Origin: a virus
Virus record (IMG/VR): IMGVR_UViG_3300036832_000055
Location: 1 to 47,698 of that record
Length of the DNA stretch: 47,698 bases
Direction: 5' to 3' (one strand)
A program made the position numbers and the translations under genes. The notes below the pieces were generated by a model that worked only from the letters and a program-made list of their open reading frames with translations, was not told the origin of the DNA and did no database searches. Positions 15,612-23,729 of the stretch are shown piece by piece; the first letter of the stretch is position 1; each line of letters begins with the position of its first letter.

Positions 15612-17075
15612 ATGACCCAAAAAGAACGCGGCGAGAACGCCAATCTCATTACCGAAAACCCTCCGACGAAGATCGAAAAGCTGACCGATCAGCGGAAGCC
15701 GAGCGGGGTCAAATACAAGGTTTCCGGACACAGGGGTCTGCTGCTTCAGGTTCGCGGCGGCTCAAGGGTTTGGATGACGCGATACACCGATCCCCTGACC
15801 GGGAAAGAGGCGTTCTTCCCGCTCGGAGCCTATTCGTCGACGAACTCGCTCTTTCACGCGATCCGGGAGAACGACCGGGTTCGCGGCCTCGTCCGGGACG
15901 GGAAGTGTCCGAAGCAGGATCGCGCCGAACGCGATAGCGCGGCTCGCGTCGAGCTTCTCAAGGCGACGACCTCGCCGACCTATCGTCAGTATGTCCTCGG
16001 CCTGAAAGCCGACCTCCCGAAGAATCCCCGGAGCTATGCCGCGCTGATCCGCTACGGCGTCGATCTTCTCGCCGACGTCGCCGATATGAAGCCGCACGAG
16101 ATAACGTGGGCGGACCTGAAGCGCGTCCTCGAACCTCACTGGGAGCGGCGCGGGAAGATCGTTGAAAGTCTAAAATACGTCTCCCGCCTTCTCCGGATGG
16201 CGCAAGAGGACGGACTGATCGAGAACGTCGGCTGGCGGAACCCCGCAAGCCTGAAGCTCCTGCGCCGCAAGATCGGCGAGCTTCCCGAGCAGCAGCACCG
16301 CAAGGCGATCTCGCTCGACGATCTCCCGAACCTTCTCGCCGCGCTCCGGCGAGGCCGGAACGACGTCGGCAACCCGCTAACCTTCCTGATCGTCGAGCTT
16401 CTGATCCTGACCGCGCTCCGGTCCTCGGAAGGGACGCGGCTCCGCTGGTCATACGTCAATCGGGAGCGGAACGTCCTCGCGATCCCGCGCGCCGAAATGA
16501 AAGGCGATATGAAGGGTGCCGATAAGGCCGTGACTCATTTCGAGGTCCCGCTAACTCCGGCGATGATCCGGGTCCTCGACCGCGCGCGCTTCCTCGCGCC
16601 GCCGACGAACGAGAACGATCCGATCTTTCCGTCGAAGACCTCCGAGAAAGACGAGTTTTTCGACGACGGGACGATCCTCGACGTCCTGACGACCCTCGGC
16701 TTCCGGGACGACGACGCGCCTCCCGGCGAGCGGGTTACGATCCACGGCTTCCGGTCGGTCTTCGTCGGCTGGGCTCGCGCCGCGACCCGGGATCAATTAG
16801 GCGACGACGGGAAGCCGGTCGTTATCGACGGCGTCGTTCAGACTGACCGGCGGTGGTCGAAAGACCTCGTCCTGAATTGCATCGCGCACGTCGAGAAGGA
16901 TCAATCTGATCGCGCTTATGACCGGATGCTCCCAAGCGCGCCGCGCGCCGGGGTTATGGCCGCGTGGTCGACCTATTGCGAAACGTCCGAGGTCGTCTCG
17001 CTAGAGGATCATCGGGAACAATACCGGGCGGGTGCCTATGCTCGCGCTCGAAAGCGCGGTCCGCGCAGGCTTTGA
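15612..17075 (+). CDS. int: P4-type tyrosine integrase
   Basis: 487 residues from ATG 15612; an in-frame GTG at 15564 is upstream but lies in the repeat region. An arm-binding N-terminal domain (about residues 15-90, including KYKVSGHRGLLLQVRGG) is followed by a core-binding helical domain. The catalytic domain shows the tyrosine recombinase set: Arg in TALRSSEGTRL (about 273), HGFRSVF (HxxR, about 378), a His in LNCIAHVEK (about 423) and the nucleophile Tyr in RAYDRM (about 436). It would integrate the phage at a host att site. The 3' end overlaps a convergent reverse gene by 122 bp. Confidence 0.93.
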   Translation: MTQKERGENANLITENPPTKIEKLTDQRKPSGVKYKVSGHRGLLLQVRGGSRVWMTRYTDPLTGKEAFFPLGAYSSTNSLFHAIRENDRVRGLVRDGKCPKQDRAERDSAARVELLKATTSPTYRQYVLGLKADLPKNPRSYAALIRYGVDLLADVADMKPHEITWADLKRVLEPHWERRGKIVESLKYVSRLLRMAQEDGLIENVGWRNPASLKLLRRKIGELPEQQHRKAISLDDLPNLLAALRRGRNDVGNPLTFLIVELLILTALRSSEGTRLRWSYVNRERNVLAIPRAEMKGDMKGADKAVTHFEVPLTPAMIRVLDRARFLAPPTNENDPIFPSKTSEKDEFFDDGTILDVLTTLGFRDDDAPPGERVTIHGFRSVFVGWARAATRDQLGDDGKPVVIDGVVQTDRRWSKDLVLNCIAHVEKDQSDRAYDRMLPSAPRAGVMAAWSTYCETSEVVSLEDHREQYRAGAYARARKRGPRRL

Positions 17076-17262
17076 GATCGTCGCGGTGTATATGCTTTTT
17101 CCCGCCTAGCGAGAAAGGCTTTAGCTCGCCGGATCGGATGAGGTCATAAAGCGCGTCTCGTCCGATCCCGAGGACCTTCGGAGCCTCGGCTATCGTATAG
17201 GCGAACTTCTCGAACGCCGCCGGGAGCGTCGGGATCGGATCGGCCTCGATCTCCGGGGTCAT
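16954..17262 (-). CDS. MerR/excisionase-like helix-turn-helix protein
   Basis: 102 residues from ATG 17262. YTIAEAPKVLGIGRDALYDL then IRSGELKPFSLGGKKHIHRD is the winged helix-turn-helix of excisionase/DNA-binding domain proteins. The tail is basic and Pro-rich. Its last 122 bp lie antisense to the integrase 3' end, so expression of the two genes may interfere. It probably acts as a recombination directionality factor or a regulator of early genes. It overlaps the downstream end of the second such gene by 4 bp. Confidence 0.75.
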   Translation of the reverse strand: MTPEIEADPIPTLPAAFEKFAYTIAEAPKVLGIGRDALYDLIRSGELKPFSLGGKKHIHRDDLKACADRAFEREHRHPPGIVPDDPLARRPRTFRNRSTTRP

Positions 17263-17450
17263 CGCGCGGACCTCCCTCCGGCCTCTAGGAACCGTTCGAG
17301 GTCGTCGCGGTCGAGGATCGTTCGCCGTCCGACCTTGCGGATCGCGAGCCGTCCGGCCTTGATCTCGCGCTTTACGGTCCGGTCGGAGACGCCGAGGAAC
17401 TCGGCGGTCTCCCGGATCGAATAGAACTGTTTTTTCGTCGGGACGGTCAT
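17259..17450 (-). CDS. AlpA/excisionase-type helix-turn-helix protein
   Basis: 63 residues. FYSIRETAEFLGVSDRTVKR then EIKAGRLAIRKVGRRTILDR is a textbook excisionase-family helix-turn-helix with a wing. It is almost nothing but the domain, as in AlpA/Xis proteins. It is the second of two tandem proteins of this fold, so one is a plausible excisionase and the other a regulator. Overlaps both neighbours by 4 bp. Confidence 0.8.
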   Translation of the reverse strand: MTVPTKKQFYSIRETAEFLGVSDRTVKREIKAGRLAIRKVGRRTILDRDDLERFLEAGGRSAR

Positions 17451-17566
17451 CGGCTCGCGCCTCGGACAAGGGTCGGCGCGGACGCCGCGAGGAACGTCCG
17501 CGCCTTTCCGCCGCCAAAGGCCGAGCCGCGCCGGGGGGAAGGTACGTTTTCGGCCTTCGGTGTCAT
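17447..17566 (-). CDS. Possible 39-residue protein
   Basis: MTPKAENVPSPRRGSAFGGG followed by a short basic tail. It fills the gap between NinB and the helix-turn-helix gene and its stop overlaps the next ATG. There is no recognisable feature, and a shadow frame cannot be excluded. Confidence 0.3.
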   Translation of the reverse strand: MTPKAENVPSPRRGSAFGGGKARTFLAASAPTLVRGASR

Positions 17567-17583
17567 ACGGCGGAACTGTGATC

Positions 17584-17970
17584 CTACGCCGACCGGATAT
17601 GAACGTCGTGGTCGGCGATGAACTTGTGAATATCGTCGAGCAGGCTCGCGAACTCCCGGACCCGGAGCGCCGACGAGGACGTGTTCAGGTTCACGAATCC
17701 GCGACCGTCGAGCGCCGGGACCATCCGGACGCCGCGATCCATCCCGGCGAGAAATAGCTGCTTCCAATCGTCCGGCGGGAGGTGCTGACCGTGCCAAGCG
17801 ACCTGTTCGCTTATCTCGGTCAGGAGCGCCCACATCAGCGCGTTCTGTTCTAGCGTCCGCTTGTCCGGCGACGTGAACGTGACCGAGGTTCCGTCCTCCG
17901 CGCCCCAACACCAGCGCGCGGCCTTCTCGCGGCTGACGCGGTCGAACAATCTGATCGCGGCCTGCGCCAT
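17584..17970 (-). CDS. ninB: NinB-like recombination protein
   Basis: 128 residues. DKRTLEQNALMWALLTEISE (about residues 36-55), followed by WHGQHLPPDDWKQLFLAG and a C-terminal FASLLDDIHKFIADHDV, is the pattern of the NinB (Orf) family. In lambda this family helps the Red recombination system by acting with single-strand-binding protein. It lies beside a YqaJ exonuclease and near an ERF annealing protein, a coherent homologous-recombination module. The final residues after the family core are short. Confidence 0.85.
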   Translation of the reverse strand: MAQAAIRLFDRVSREKAARWCWGAEDGTSVTFTSPDKRTLEQNALMWALLTEISEQVAWHGQHLPPDDWKQLFLAGMDRGVRMVPALDGRGFVNLNTSSSALRVREFASLLDDIHKFIADHDVHIRSA

Positions 17971-18600
17971 TCACGCCGCGACCTCGCGACCGTAAAGCGC
18001 CGAGAGCTTTTCGACCGCGACGGCGATCTCGTCGAGGAACGCCGCGACCTCGGTCTCAAGCTCGATAATCTGCGAGACGTCGCGCTCGACCCGCCGGACG
18101 TGAAACTGCAATTCCTCCGGGAGGCGCGGGTCGAAAGAGACGTAATCGCACCAGCCGCGACCGGTACACGCCATCTGCCATTGCATCTGGATCAGATGAC
18201 CGCCGGGGATCGAAGCGCCGAGAAGCGCGTCGAGATGCGTCGCCGTATTCGGACACTTCACTTCGACGAGACCGTCCTCGTCGACGTATCCGTCCGGACT
18301 CGCGCCGGACCAGACGATCTCGGGATGATCGACGAACTCGGCTTCGACGACGAGAAGGCCGAGCCGTTCGGCGTAAACCGTCTTCGCCTCGTCCTCGTGA
18401 TTGATCCCCCATTGCATCGGCGCAGAGACGAACCCGTTCGTCGGCTGTCCGCTTAGGCGCTCGGCGATCAGTTCGGCGGCGTAGTTCGCGCGGCTCGCGC
18501 CCCATCCGGTTTTCGTCCGCGCGACGACGTCGGCGATCCGGCTCGCGGTCGCCTTCCCGAGCCGTTGCGCGTACCACTCCGGGGATCGTTGCAGGATCAT
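17971..18600 (-). CDS. YqaJ-type viral recombinase / lambda-exo-like exonuclease
   Basis: 209 residues. The N-terminal RSPEWYAQRLGKATASRIAD matches the YqaJ family start. Active-site residues of the PD-(D/E)XK fold are visible as WGINHEDEA (Glu), SGASPDGYV (Asp) and LVEVKCP (Glu-x-Lys). The family resects double-strand ends to give single strands for an annealing protein, here the ERF product encoded just upstream in the same operon. The start overlaps the stop of the preceding gene by 4 bp. Confidence 0.9.
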   Translation of the reverse strand: MILQRSPEWYAQRLGKATASRIADVVARTKTGWGASRANYAAELIAERLSGQPTNGFVSAPMQWGINHEDEAKTVYAERLGLLVVEAEFVDHPEIVWSGASPDGYVDEDGLVEVKCPNTATHLDALLGASIPGGHLIQMQWQMACTGRGWCDYVSFDPRLPEELQFHVRRVERDVSQIIELETEVAAFLDEIAVAVEKLSALYGREVAA

Positions 18601-18836
18601 AGGTCCTCCGGTCCCGTCGCGCTCTCGACGTCGACGGTTAGCTGATCGGTCGCGACGTCACCCGACTGCGTGACGACCGCGACGTCGATCAGGGGAGAGG
18701 AAAAGCAAGCGTCCGGGATAATGATCGCGAGCTTCAGCGCGATCTCGCCGACGCCTCGACGGAGGCGCGGCGGCGCGGTCTTGGCGAGCCGGACGCCGCC
18801 GGAATAACTGACGACGAGGATCGCGTGCGTAATCAC
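18597..18836 (-). CDS. Small hypothetical protein in the recombination operon
   Basis: 79 residues starting at GTG 18836 (overlapping the upstream TAG). Beta-rich, beginning MITHAILVVSYSGGVRLAKT. It is coupled to the exonuclease gene by a 4-bp overlap. It may be an accessory recombination factor. No family is recognised. Confidence 0.55.
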   Translation of the reverse strand: MITHAILVVSYSGGVRLAKTAPPRLRRGVGEIALKLAIIIPDACFSSPLIDVAVVTQSGDVATDQLTVDVESATGPEDL

Positions 18837-19039
18837 TAGCGCGCACCCTCACTACCGACGCGCATAGCGGCGAGGTCCAGCAGGAGCTTTTCGCGCGCAG
18901 TCAGAACGTCAGTCAGGACGCGCTTTTCGGGCTCGTCGGTCGCGTGCGTAAGCGCCAGTTTCGCGCCAGCGCCGATCAAGTCGCTTACGGCGAGGACGAT
19001 CCCGAAACGGATAGCGCGAGTGAGTTCGGCTTCGGTCAT
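18836..19039 (-). CDS. Small hypothetical helical protein
   Basis: 67 residues from ATG 19039, overlapping the ERF stop. Helical, with LTRAIRFGIVLAVSDLIGAG in the first half and LTAREKLLLDLAAMRVG near the end. It sits between ERF and the exonuclease genes. The function is unknown. Confidence 0.5.
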   Translation of the reverse strand: MTEAELTRAIRFGIVLAVSDLIGAGAKLALTHATDEPEKRVLTDVLTAREKLLLDLAAMRVGSEGAR

Positions 19040-19689
19040 CCTGCGCCCCCGATCAATTCGGCGTGGCGCTTCTCGTGGAGCGCGTCGAGCCGCGACGCCG
19101 CCTCCGGGTCCTTCGCGGCAAGCTCGGCGCGGAGGTCTTTCGCGAGCGCCCAAGCGCGATCCTCGTCCCGGATCGTCTTGACCTCGTTCAAGGTCTTTTC
19201 GAGCCGCGCGGTTCGCTTCTCAAGCGAAGGCCGCTCCGGCTCGCTCGGCTTCTCGCCTGTGATCGGCGGACGTCCGGAGCCGCGACCGACCGATCCCTCG
19301 CCGTCGTCGTCCTCGCCTCTCGCGGAGAGGCCGAGGATCGCCTGCGCCGCCTGCCGCTTTGCGTAGGTTATCGCCGAGCCGATCCCTTGCGCGTCGTTCT
19401 TGGATACCGGGACGACGTGCGGCGATTGAATGAACTCGCCGCTCGTATGCTGAAGCCGGGTCAAGATATGAACGGCTCCGGCTTCCGAGGTAACGCCTTG
19501 AAGGAAGCTGATCCCGTTCGCGTTCAGCGCGGGACGGGTCGCCGAGAGGATCGCGTCGAGGGTCGCATAGCGAGACTCGAAATGCGGGTTCGTCGCGTCG
19601 AGGACGACCGGGTCGAACGCGGCTTGCGCGACGGGAAGCGCCTTTGCGATTTCGCCGATCTCGGCGCTTGTCTCGATCATTCCGGTCAT
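19036..19689 (-). CDS. erf: ERF-family single-strand annealing protein
   Basis: 217 residues. The core runs from about residue 10 to 120 with ALPVAQAAFDPVVLDATNPH, FESRYATLDAILSATRPALN and ITYAKRQAAQAILGL, the ERF superfamily signature in which the GSAITYAKR motif is the most conserved part. The C-terminal third is a charged coiled coil. ERF proteins anneal complementary single strands during phage recombination and genome circularisation. The YqaJ exonuclease downstream would supply the single strands. Confidence 0.9.
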   Translation of the reverse strand: MTGMIETSAEIGEIAKALPVAQAAFDPVVLDATNPHFESRYATLDAILSATRPALNANGISFLQGVTSEAGAVHILTRLQHTSGEFIQSPHVVPVSKNDAQGIGSAITYAKRQAAQAILGLSARGEDDDGEGSVGRGSGRPPITGEKPSEPERPSLEKRTARLEKTLNEVKTIRDEDRAWALAKDLRAELAAKDPEAASRLDALHEKRHAELIGGAG

Positions 19690-20111
19690 GCGGCGGCTTC
19701 CTTCGGAACGGGTTCGGCGACAAACCCGGCGTGTTTGGCGGTCATGTGCCGCTGAAGGTCGGCGAAGGTCCGGTTACAGCAGGGACAGACGCCGCGACCG
19801 ATCCGCCGGTTCACCTTGGTTAGTTGGCCTTTGAGCGCGGTTCGCTGACGCTCGGCGAAGGTCAGCCGGTCGTTAAGATAAGCCTCGTTCTGCGCGAACC
19901 GGTCGCGCTCGCGTCGAAGCGCGTCGCGTTCCTGCTGGGCTTTCGTAAGCGCCGAGACCTTGAAGACGATCCGATGACCGTTCGGACAAAACCAGTGTTC
20001 GCTCTCTTGGTTTTTCCGGTCGAACATCGCGCGCGGCGCGGCGTAGTGAATGAAGCACTCGGGACAATGCTTGTCGATCAGGTCGTCCGGAAGCTCGCTA
20101 GGCGGCGGCAT
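19686..20111 (-). CDS. Zinc-finger protein with coiled coil
   Basis: 141 residues. An N-terminal CPEC...CPNGH pattern (about residues 16-46) could form one zinc site. A central coiled coil (LTKAQQERDALRRERDRFAQ) follows. A C-terminal CPCCNRTFADLQRHMTAKH is a C2H2-type finger (about 109-127). Related proteins occur beside recombination genes of alphaproteobacterial phages. Nucleic-acid binding is likely, and the exact role is unknown. Overlaps the upstream gene by 14 bp and ERF by 4 bp. Confidence 0.7.
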   Translation of the reverse strand: MPPPSELPDDLIDKHCPECFIHYAAPRAMFDRKNQESEHWFCPNGHRIVFKVSALTKAQQERDALRRERDRFAQNEAYLNDRLTFAERQRTALKGQLTKVNRRIGRGVCPCCNRTFADLQRHMTAKHAGFVAEPVPKEAAA

Positions 20112-20478
20112 CGGCTCCCCCGATCATAAGATCGAAGGCGACGCGCGCGATCATCGCGGCCTCGACGTCCTCTCCGAACATCGCGGCGATAGCCGCGTCG
20201 ATACACGCCTTGCAGGCCGGGAGGCCGGTCGCGATCCGGAAGGTCCGCGTCTCCGGGGAGGGTTCGACCCGCTCGCCGCAGCAGTCGCACGGATCGGGTC
20301 TAGAAGGGTCATGACGGGACAGGAAGGGACAGGAAGGGACACTATCTAGGGGTAAACCCGGAGTATTCGATCCGCCGTGTATCGTTTCGCAGAGCCGCGA
20401 GAAGTCGTCTTCCGGCATCATCCGAACCATCATAAGCAAGAGGACGTCCCGGATCGGGTCGTTATCTTGGTTATCCAT
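20098..20478 (-). CDS. Zinc-ribbon-like protein, first gene of the recombination operon
   Basis: 126 residues. Central DPCDCCGERVEP and GLPACKACIDAAIAAMFG supply four Cys in two CxxC pairs, a probable zinc ribbon. Both ends are helical, with Met-rich VLLLMMVRMMPEDDF near the start. It begins just below the operator-containing divergent region, so it is likely the first early gene on this strand. The function is unknown. Confidence 0.6.
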   Translation of the reverse strand: MDNQDNDPIRDVLLLMMVRMMPEDDFSRLCETIHGGSNTPGLPLDSVPSCPFLSRHDPSRPDPCDCCGERVEPSPETRTFRIATGLPACKACIDAAIAAMFGEDVEAAMIARVAFDLMIGGADAAA

Positions 20479-20581
20479 CGGGAAACCTCGGGAAAAGGGT
20501 CGAGCGCGAACTTTCGCGCTTGTATTCGTGGACCGTCAAGGCGAACTTTCGCGATCCCGTCACAAGTCGCGGGCTTAGGAA
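20479..20581. promoter_or_regulatory. Divergent early control region with two palindromic operators
   Basis: This 103-bp region separates the reverse recombination operon from the forward replication operon. It holds AGCGCGAA-CT-TTCGCGCT (20503-20520, perfect 8+2+8) and the shorter GCGAA-CT-TTCGC (20541-20552). The same 18-bp palindrome recurs exactly at 23919-23936. Two spaced sites between divergent genes are the arrangement of a phage repressor or Cro operator. I did not find a convincing -35/-10 pair. Confidence 0.75.
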
Positions 20582-20818
20582 ATGCCGATGCAAACCGCCG
20601 TCGAGGAAGGAATGGCGCGCGTCGCCGCGATAGCGGAACGGGTCGGCGTCGCCGAACTCGCGCGCGAGGCCGGGATGGCGCAATCGACCGTTAGGTCCTT
20701 CCGGGATCGCGGCTGGACCGCCGAGAGCCTGCTTCATTGCGAGAGGCTGATCGCCGCCGCCGAGCGGCTAGAGCGTAGCAACGCGCCTCCGTCGAGGCGT
20801 CATCGGGCGCGAGCCTGA
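20582..20818 (+). CDS. Small helix-turn-helix protein (Cro-like position)
   Basis: 78 residues. IAERVGVAELAREAGMAQST then VRSFRDRGWT (about residues 17-46) has a helix-turn-helix pattern, and a helical C-terminus follows. It is the first gene rightward of the operators at 20503-20552, where a Cro-like or repressor gene is expected. It may recognise those operators. The start ATG has weak purine-rich upstream sequence (TTAGGA). Confidence 0.65.
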   Translation: MPMQTAVEEGMARVAAIAERVGVAELAREAGMAQSTVRSFRDRGWTAESLLHCERLIAAAERLERSNAPPSRRHRARA

Positions 20819-20821
20819 CCG

Positions 20822-21334
20822 ATGCGCGTCCTCGGTATCGATCCCGGAGCTTGCGGCGCGCTCGCCTTCCTGACGATCTCCGGCGGACTCCCGGTCGATC
20901 TCGAAACGCTCGATATGCCGACCCTCAAGGTCAGAGGCCGATCTCAGGTCGATAGCTACGCTCTCGCGCGCGAGGTCGACGCGCGGCTGACCGTCGACGA
21001 CGAGACGCTCGCCGTCGCGATGATCGAGCAAGGCGGCGTCCGGCCTCAAAACGGACGGATCGGCGCGGCGACCTTCTGGCTCGGCGTCGGCGTGATCCGA
21101 GGCGTCCTCGCCGCGAACTTCGTTCCGATGGAGGTCGTCGCCGCGTCGGCTTGGAAACGGTCGCTCCGGGTCATCGGCGATAAGGACGGGAGCCGCGCTC
21201 GCGCGTCCTCGATCTTCCCGCGCTGGGCTTCTCAGTGGTCACGCGTGAAGGACGACGGTCGCGCCGAGGCGGCGCTAATAGCCCTTTACGGGGCGAACCA
21301 GCTTCCGGTTCTGGAGGCGCGGAAAAGTGCGTGA
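20822..21334 (+). CDS. RuvC-like Holliday junction resolvase
   Basis: 170 residues. MRVLGIDPGACGALAFLTIS gives the first acidic residue (Asp7) of the RuvC/RNase H fold. MIEQGG (about 68-73) supplies the Glu, and KDDGRAEAALIAL (about 140-152) the C-terminal acidic pair and helix. Phage RuvC homologues resolve recombination and replication branches before packaging. It lies between the helix-turn-helix gene and the primase-helicase in an early operon. Confidence 0.85.
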   Translation: MRVLGIDPGACGALAFLTISGGLPVDLETLDMPTLKVRGRSQVDSYALAREVDARLTVDDETLAVAMIEQGGVRPQNGRIGAATFWLGVGVIRGVLAANFVPMEVVAASAWKRSLRVIGDKDGSRARASSIFPRWASQWSRVKDDGRAEAALIALYGANQLPVLEARKSA

Positions 21335-21343
21335 GGCGCTCCG

Positions 21344-23182
21344 ATGGGACGGACGAGCGGCGACGGTCGGAACGGTCACGGTTTCGAGGACAATCTTCGA
21401 CCTCGCCTCTCGATTTATGACGCCGCCGCGAAACTTCGCGGCAAGGTCGGAAAGGACAATGACGGTCGCGACGTCATCCGCTGTCCCGGTCCGGATCATA
21501 GCGCCGGAGACCGCTCGCTCTCGGTCTGGATCGACGACGACGAGCCGGACGGCTTCGGCGTCTTCAGCTTCTCGACCGTCGACGCCGCCGATCCGCTGAA
21601 AACAAAGGATTGGGTCCGTCGCGAGCTAGGTCTCCCGAATTGGAAGCCGAAGGCGAAGAACGACCGCCGGGACGACGATCCTATCGTCGCGAAATACGCC
21701 TATCAGGACGCGGACGGAGCGCCGGTCCTTCTCGTCAGCCGGACGAAGCTCAAGAGCTTCTATCAGCAGCATATCGACGAGGCTGGCGCTTGGGCTTGGG
21801 GCGGTATCCCGGAGGCCGAGAAGGTCCCGTTCAAGCTCCCGGAATTGATCGAGGGGATCGCGACCGGGAAGGACGTCTATATCGTCGAAGGCGAGAAGTC
21901 GGCGCTCGCGCTGATCGAGCGCGGCTATATCGCGACCTGTAGTCCCGGCGGCGCGGGGAAATGGCCGAAGCACTTCGCGGCGTGGTTCGACGGCGCGCGG
22001 GTTATCATTCTCCCGGATCACGACGAGCCGGGACGCAAGCACGCCGAGAAGGTCCTCGCGAACCTCGACGGCGTCGCGTCCGAGGTCCGGGTTATCAATT
22101 TACCGGGACTAATCCCCGGCGGGGACGTTTGGGATTTTCTAGCGACCGGCGGCGACCCGGCGAGGATCGCGGATATGCGACCCGGTCCCGCGCCGCGCGG
22201 TCATACGGCGGCGGAACTTTGGGCGATGGCCTTTCCGGCGATCAATTACGCGGTCCCGGTCTATATCGCCGAGGGTCTGACGCTTTTCGCCGGAGCGCCG
22301 AAGCGCGGGAAAAGCTGGCTCGCCTTAGACGTTTGCTGCGCCGTCGCGAACGGCGGCTTCACGCTTGGCGATCAGCATTGCATCGAGGGCGACGTCCTTT
22401 ATTGCGCGCTTGAGGATAGCCCGCGCCGAATGAAGTCGCGGCTCAAGACGGTTTGCAGCCTCCCGGACCGACCGCCGAAGCGGCTAACGGTCTGGTTCGG
22501 GAAAGACCTCCCGAGGCTCGGGAACGGCTGCGAGGAAGCTCTCCGGGAGTGGCTCGAAAGCCATCCGGACCCGCGCCTGATCGTTATCGATACGCTGAAT
22601 TATGTCCGGCCTGACCGGGTCCGGGACGAGGACCCGTATAGTTACGACTATCGCTCGGCGACCTCGCTTCAGCGGCTCGCGAGCGAGTTCGGCGTCGCGA
22701 TTATCCTCGTTCACCATACGCGCAAGAGCGCCGCCGACGATTATCTCGAAAGTATCAGCGGAACGAACGGCCTAACCGGCGGAAGCGACGCGGTCGTGGT
22801 CCTCGAACGTCAAGGCGACGGCTCGACGGTCCTGAAGGGTCGAGGCCGCGATATCGAGGAATTTGAAATGGCGGTTCGGTTCGACAAGGAAACCTGCCGA
22901 TGGTCGGTCCTCGGCGACGCCTCCGAAGCGCGTCAGTCGGACGTCCGCTTGCGGATACTCCGTCACATGCGCGAGGCCGGATGGCTCCTGACGCCGGGAG
23001 AGATCGCGTCGCAAACCGGCCTCCGGCGGAATACCGTCGATCAGCGGCTTTTTCAGATGTTCAAGGCTGGCGAGGTCGTAAAGCTCGGTCGCGGGAAATA
23101 CGGCCTCCCGGACGTCATCCGCGACGGCGGGAAGCCGCCGGAGAATGACGAGGAAGGCGACAAAGGCGAGACCGATGATTGA
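21344..23182 (+). CDS. Primase (Toprim)-helicase/RepA-like replication protein
   Basis: 612 residues. An N-terminal CPGPDHSAGDRSLSV (about 48-62) resembles a degenerate primase zinc region. The Toprim domain includes VYIVEGEKSALAL (about 178-190) and IILPDHDEPG (about 221-230). An AAA/RecA-type helicase follows with Walker A FAGAPKRGKSW (about 315-325) and Walker B RLIVIDTLN (about 409-417). The C-terminus is a winged helix (LTPGEIASQTGLRRNTVDQR). This would prime and unwind DNA at the phage origin. A repeat cluster lies directly downstream. Confidence 0.9.
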   Translation: MGRTSGDGRNGHGFEDNLRPRLSIYDAAAKLRGKVGKDNDGRDVIRCPGPDHSAGDRSLSVWIDDDEPDGFGVFSFSTVDAADPLKTKDWVRRELGLPNWKPKAKNDRRDDDPIVAKYAYQDADGAPVLLVSRTKLKSFYQQHIDEAGAWAWGGIPEAEKVPFKLPELIEGIATGKDVYIVEGEKSALALIERGYIATCSPGGAGKWPKHFAAWFDGARVIILPDHDEPGRKHAEKVLANLDGVASEVRVINLPGLIPGGDVWDFLATGGDPARIADMRPGPAPRGHTAAELWAMAFPAINYAVPVYIAEGLTLFAGAPKRGKSWLALDVCCAVANGGFTLGDQHCIEGDVLYCALEDSPRRMKSRLKTVCSLPDRPPKRLTVWFGKDLPRLGNGCEEALREWLESHPDPRLIVIDTLNYVRPDRVRDEDPYSYDYRSATSLQRLASEFGVAIILVHHTRKSAADDYLESISGTNGLTGGSDAVVVLERQGDGSTVLKGRGRDIEEFEMAVRFDKETCRWSVLGDASEARQSDVRLRILRHMREAGWLLTPGEIASQTGLRRNTVDQRLFQMFKAGEVVKLGRGKYGLPDVIRDGGKPPENDEEGDKGETDD

Positions 23183-23212
23183 GGTCGCCGCGCGATCTTA
23201 CGGCTCGCAAAA

Positions 23213-23371
23213 GTTTCTTATGACCGACCCTAGGTTTAGAGGGGTCATAAGAAACAATCATAAGAAACTGAAGTTCAACGAAAACAGGGAGATAGCCTCC
23301 GATGTTCTCGGTTTACCCTCGATTTCTTATGGTTCTTATGACCCTATATAGAGGGGGCGGTCATAAGAAAC
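23213..23371. repeat. Iteron-like cluster of TCATAAGAAA motifs, origin candidate
   Basis: Six copies of the motif in both orientations: GTTTCTTATGACC 23213-23225, GGTCATAAGAAAC 23243-23255, TCATAAGAAAC 23258-23268, a partial copy TTTCTTATG 23323-23331, TTCTTATGACC 23333-23343, and GGTCATAAGAAAC 23359-23371. The first two form a 13-bp perfect inverted repeat. The stretch is AT-rich against a GC-rich genome and follows the replication gene. Either a replication origin with iterons or a multi-site operator. No convincing gene lies in it. Confidence 0.75.
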
Positions 23372-23390
23372 GCCGCGCGAGGCTGGTCCG

Positions 23391-23729
23391 ATGACCCTTC
23401 GCCTGACCCGTCCGAGGAAGCGGCGCAACGTGACCGAGACCCGGCTCCGGCTCGGATCGGCGGTCCTCAAGACGGCGAGCGAGGACGCGAAACACGGCGC
23501 GTTCTGGACGTGGCTCGATACCGGCAACCTCGCCGCCGCGAGCGTCTGTCATCGGCTCGAACGGCGCGGTCTCCTGCAAAGCGCCGACGCGCTCTTTCCG
23601 GACCTCGGCGGTCAGACCTATCGGCTCAATCACGCGACAGAACGGGAGGCGACGACGCCGGATGAAAAATCTTCAGCCTGCCGAGATCAGGACCGAGACG
23701 CCGATCCTTCCCGGGATGCCGTTCCTTGA
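23391..23729 (+). CDS. Winged-helix-like small protein
   Basis: 112 residues. A basic N-terminus is followed by HGAFWTWLDTGNLAAASVCH then RLERRGLLQSADAL (about residues 36-69), which looks like a winged helix-turn-helix ending in QTYRLN. The last 30 residues are charged and overlap the next gene by 68 bp. It starts 20 bp after the repeat cluster, so it may bind there, but this is unproven. Confidence 0.6.
   Translation: MTLRLTRPRKRRNVTETRLRLGSAVLKTASEDAKHGAFWTWLDTGNLAAASVCHRLERRGLLQSADALFPDLGGQTYRLNHATEREATTPDEKSSACRDQDRDADPSRDAVP

Noticed and set aside
23145-23351. 68-residue open frame overlapping the helicase end
   Set aside because: It consists largely of the TCATAAGAAA repeats and AT-rich spacer, with atypical codons; the region is better explained as non-coding repeats.
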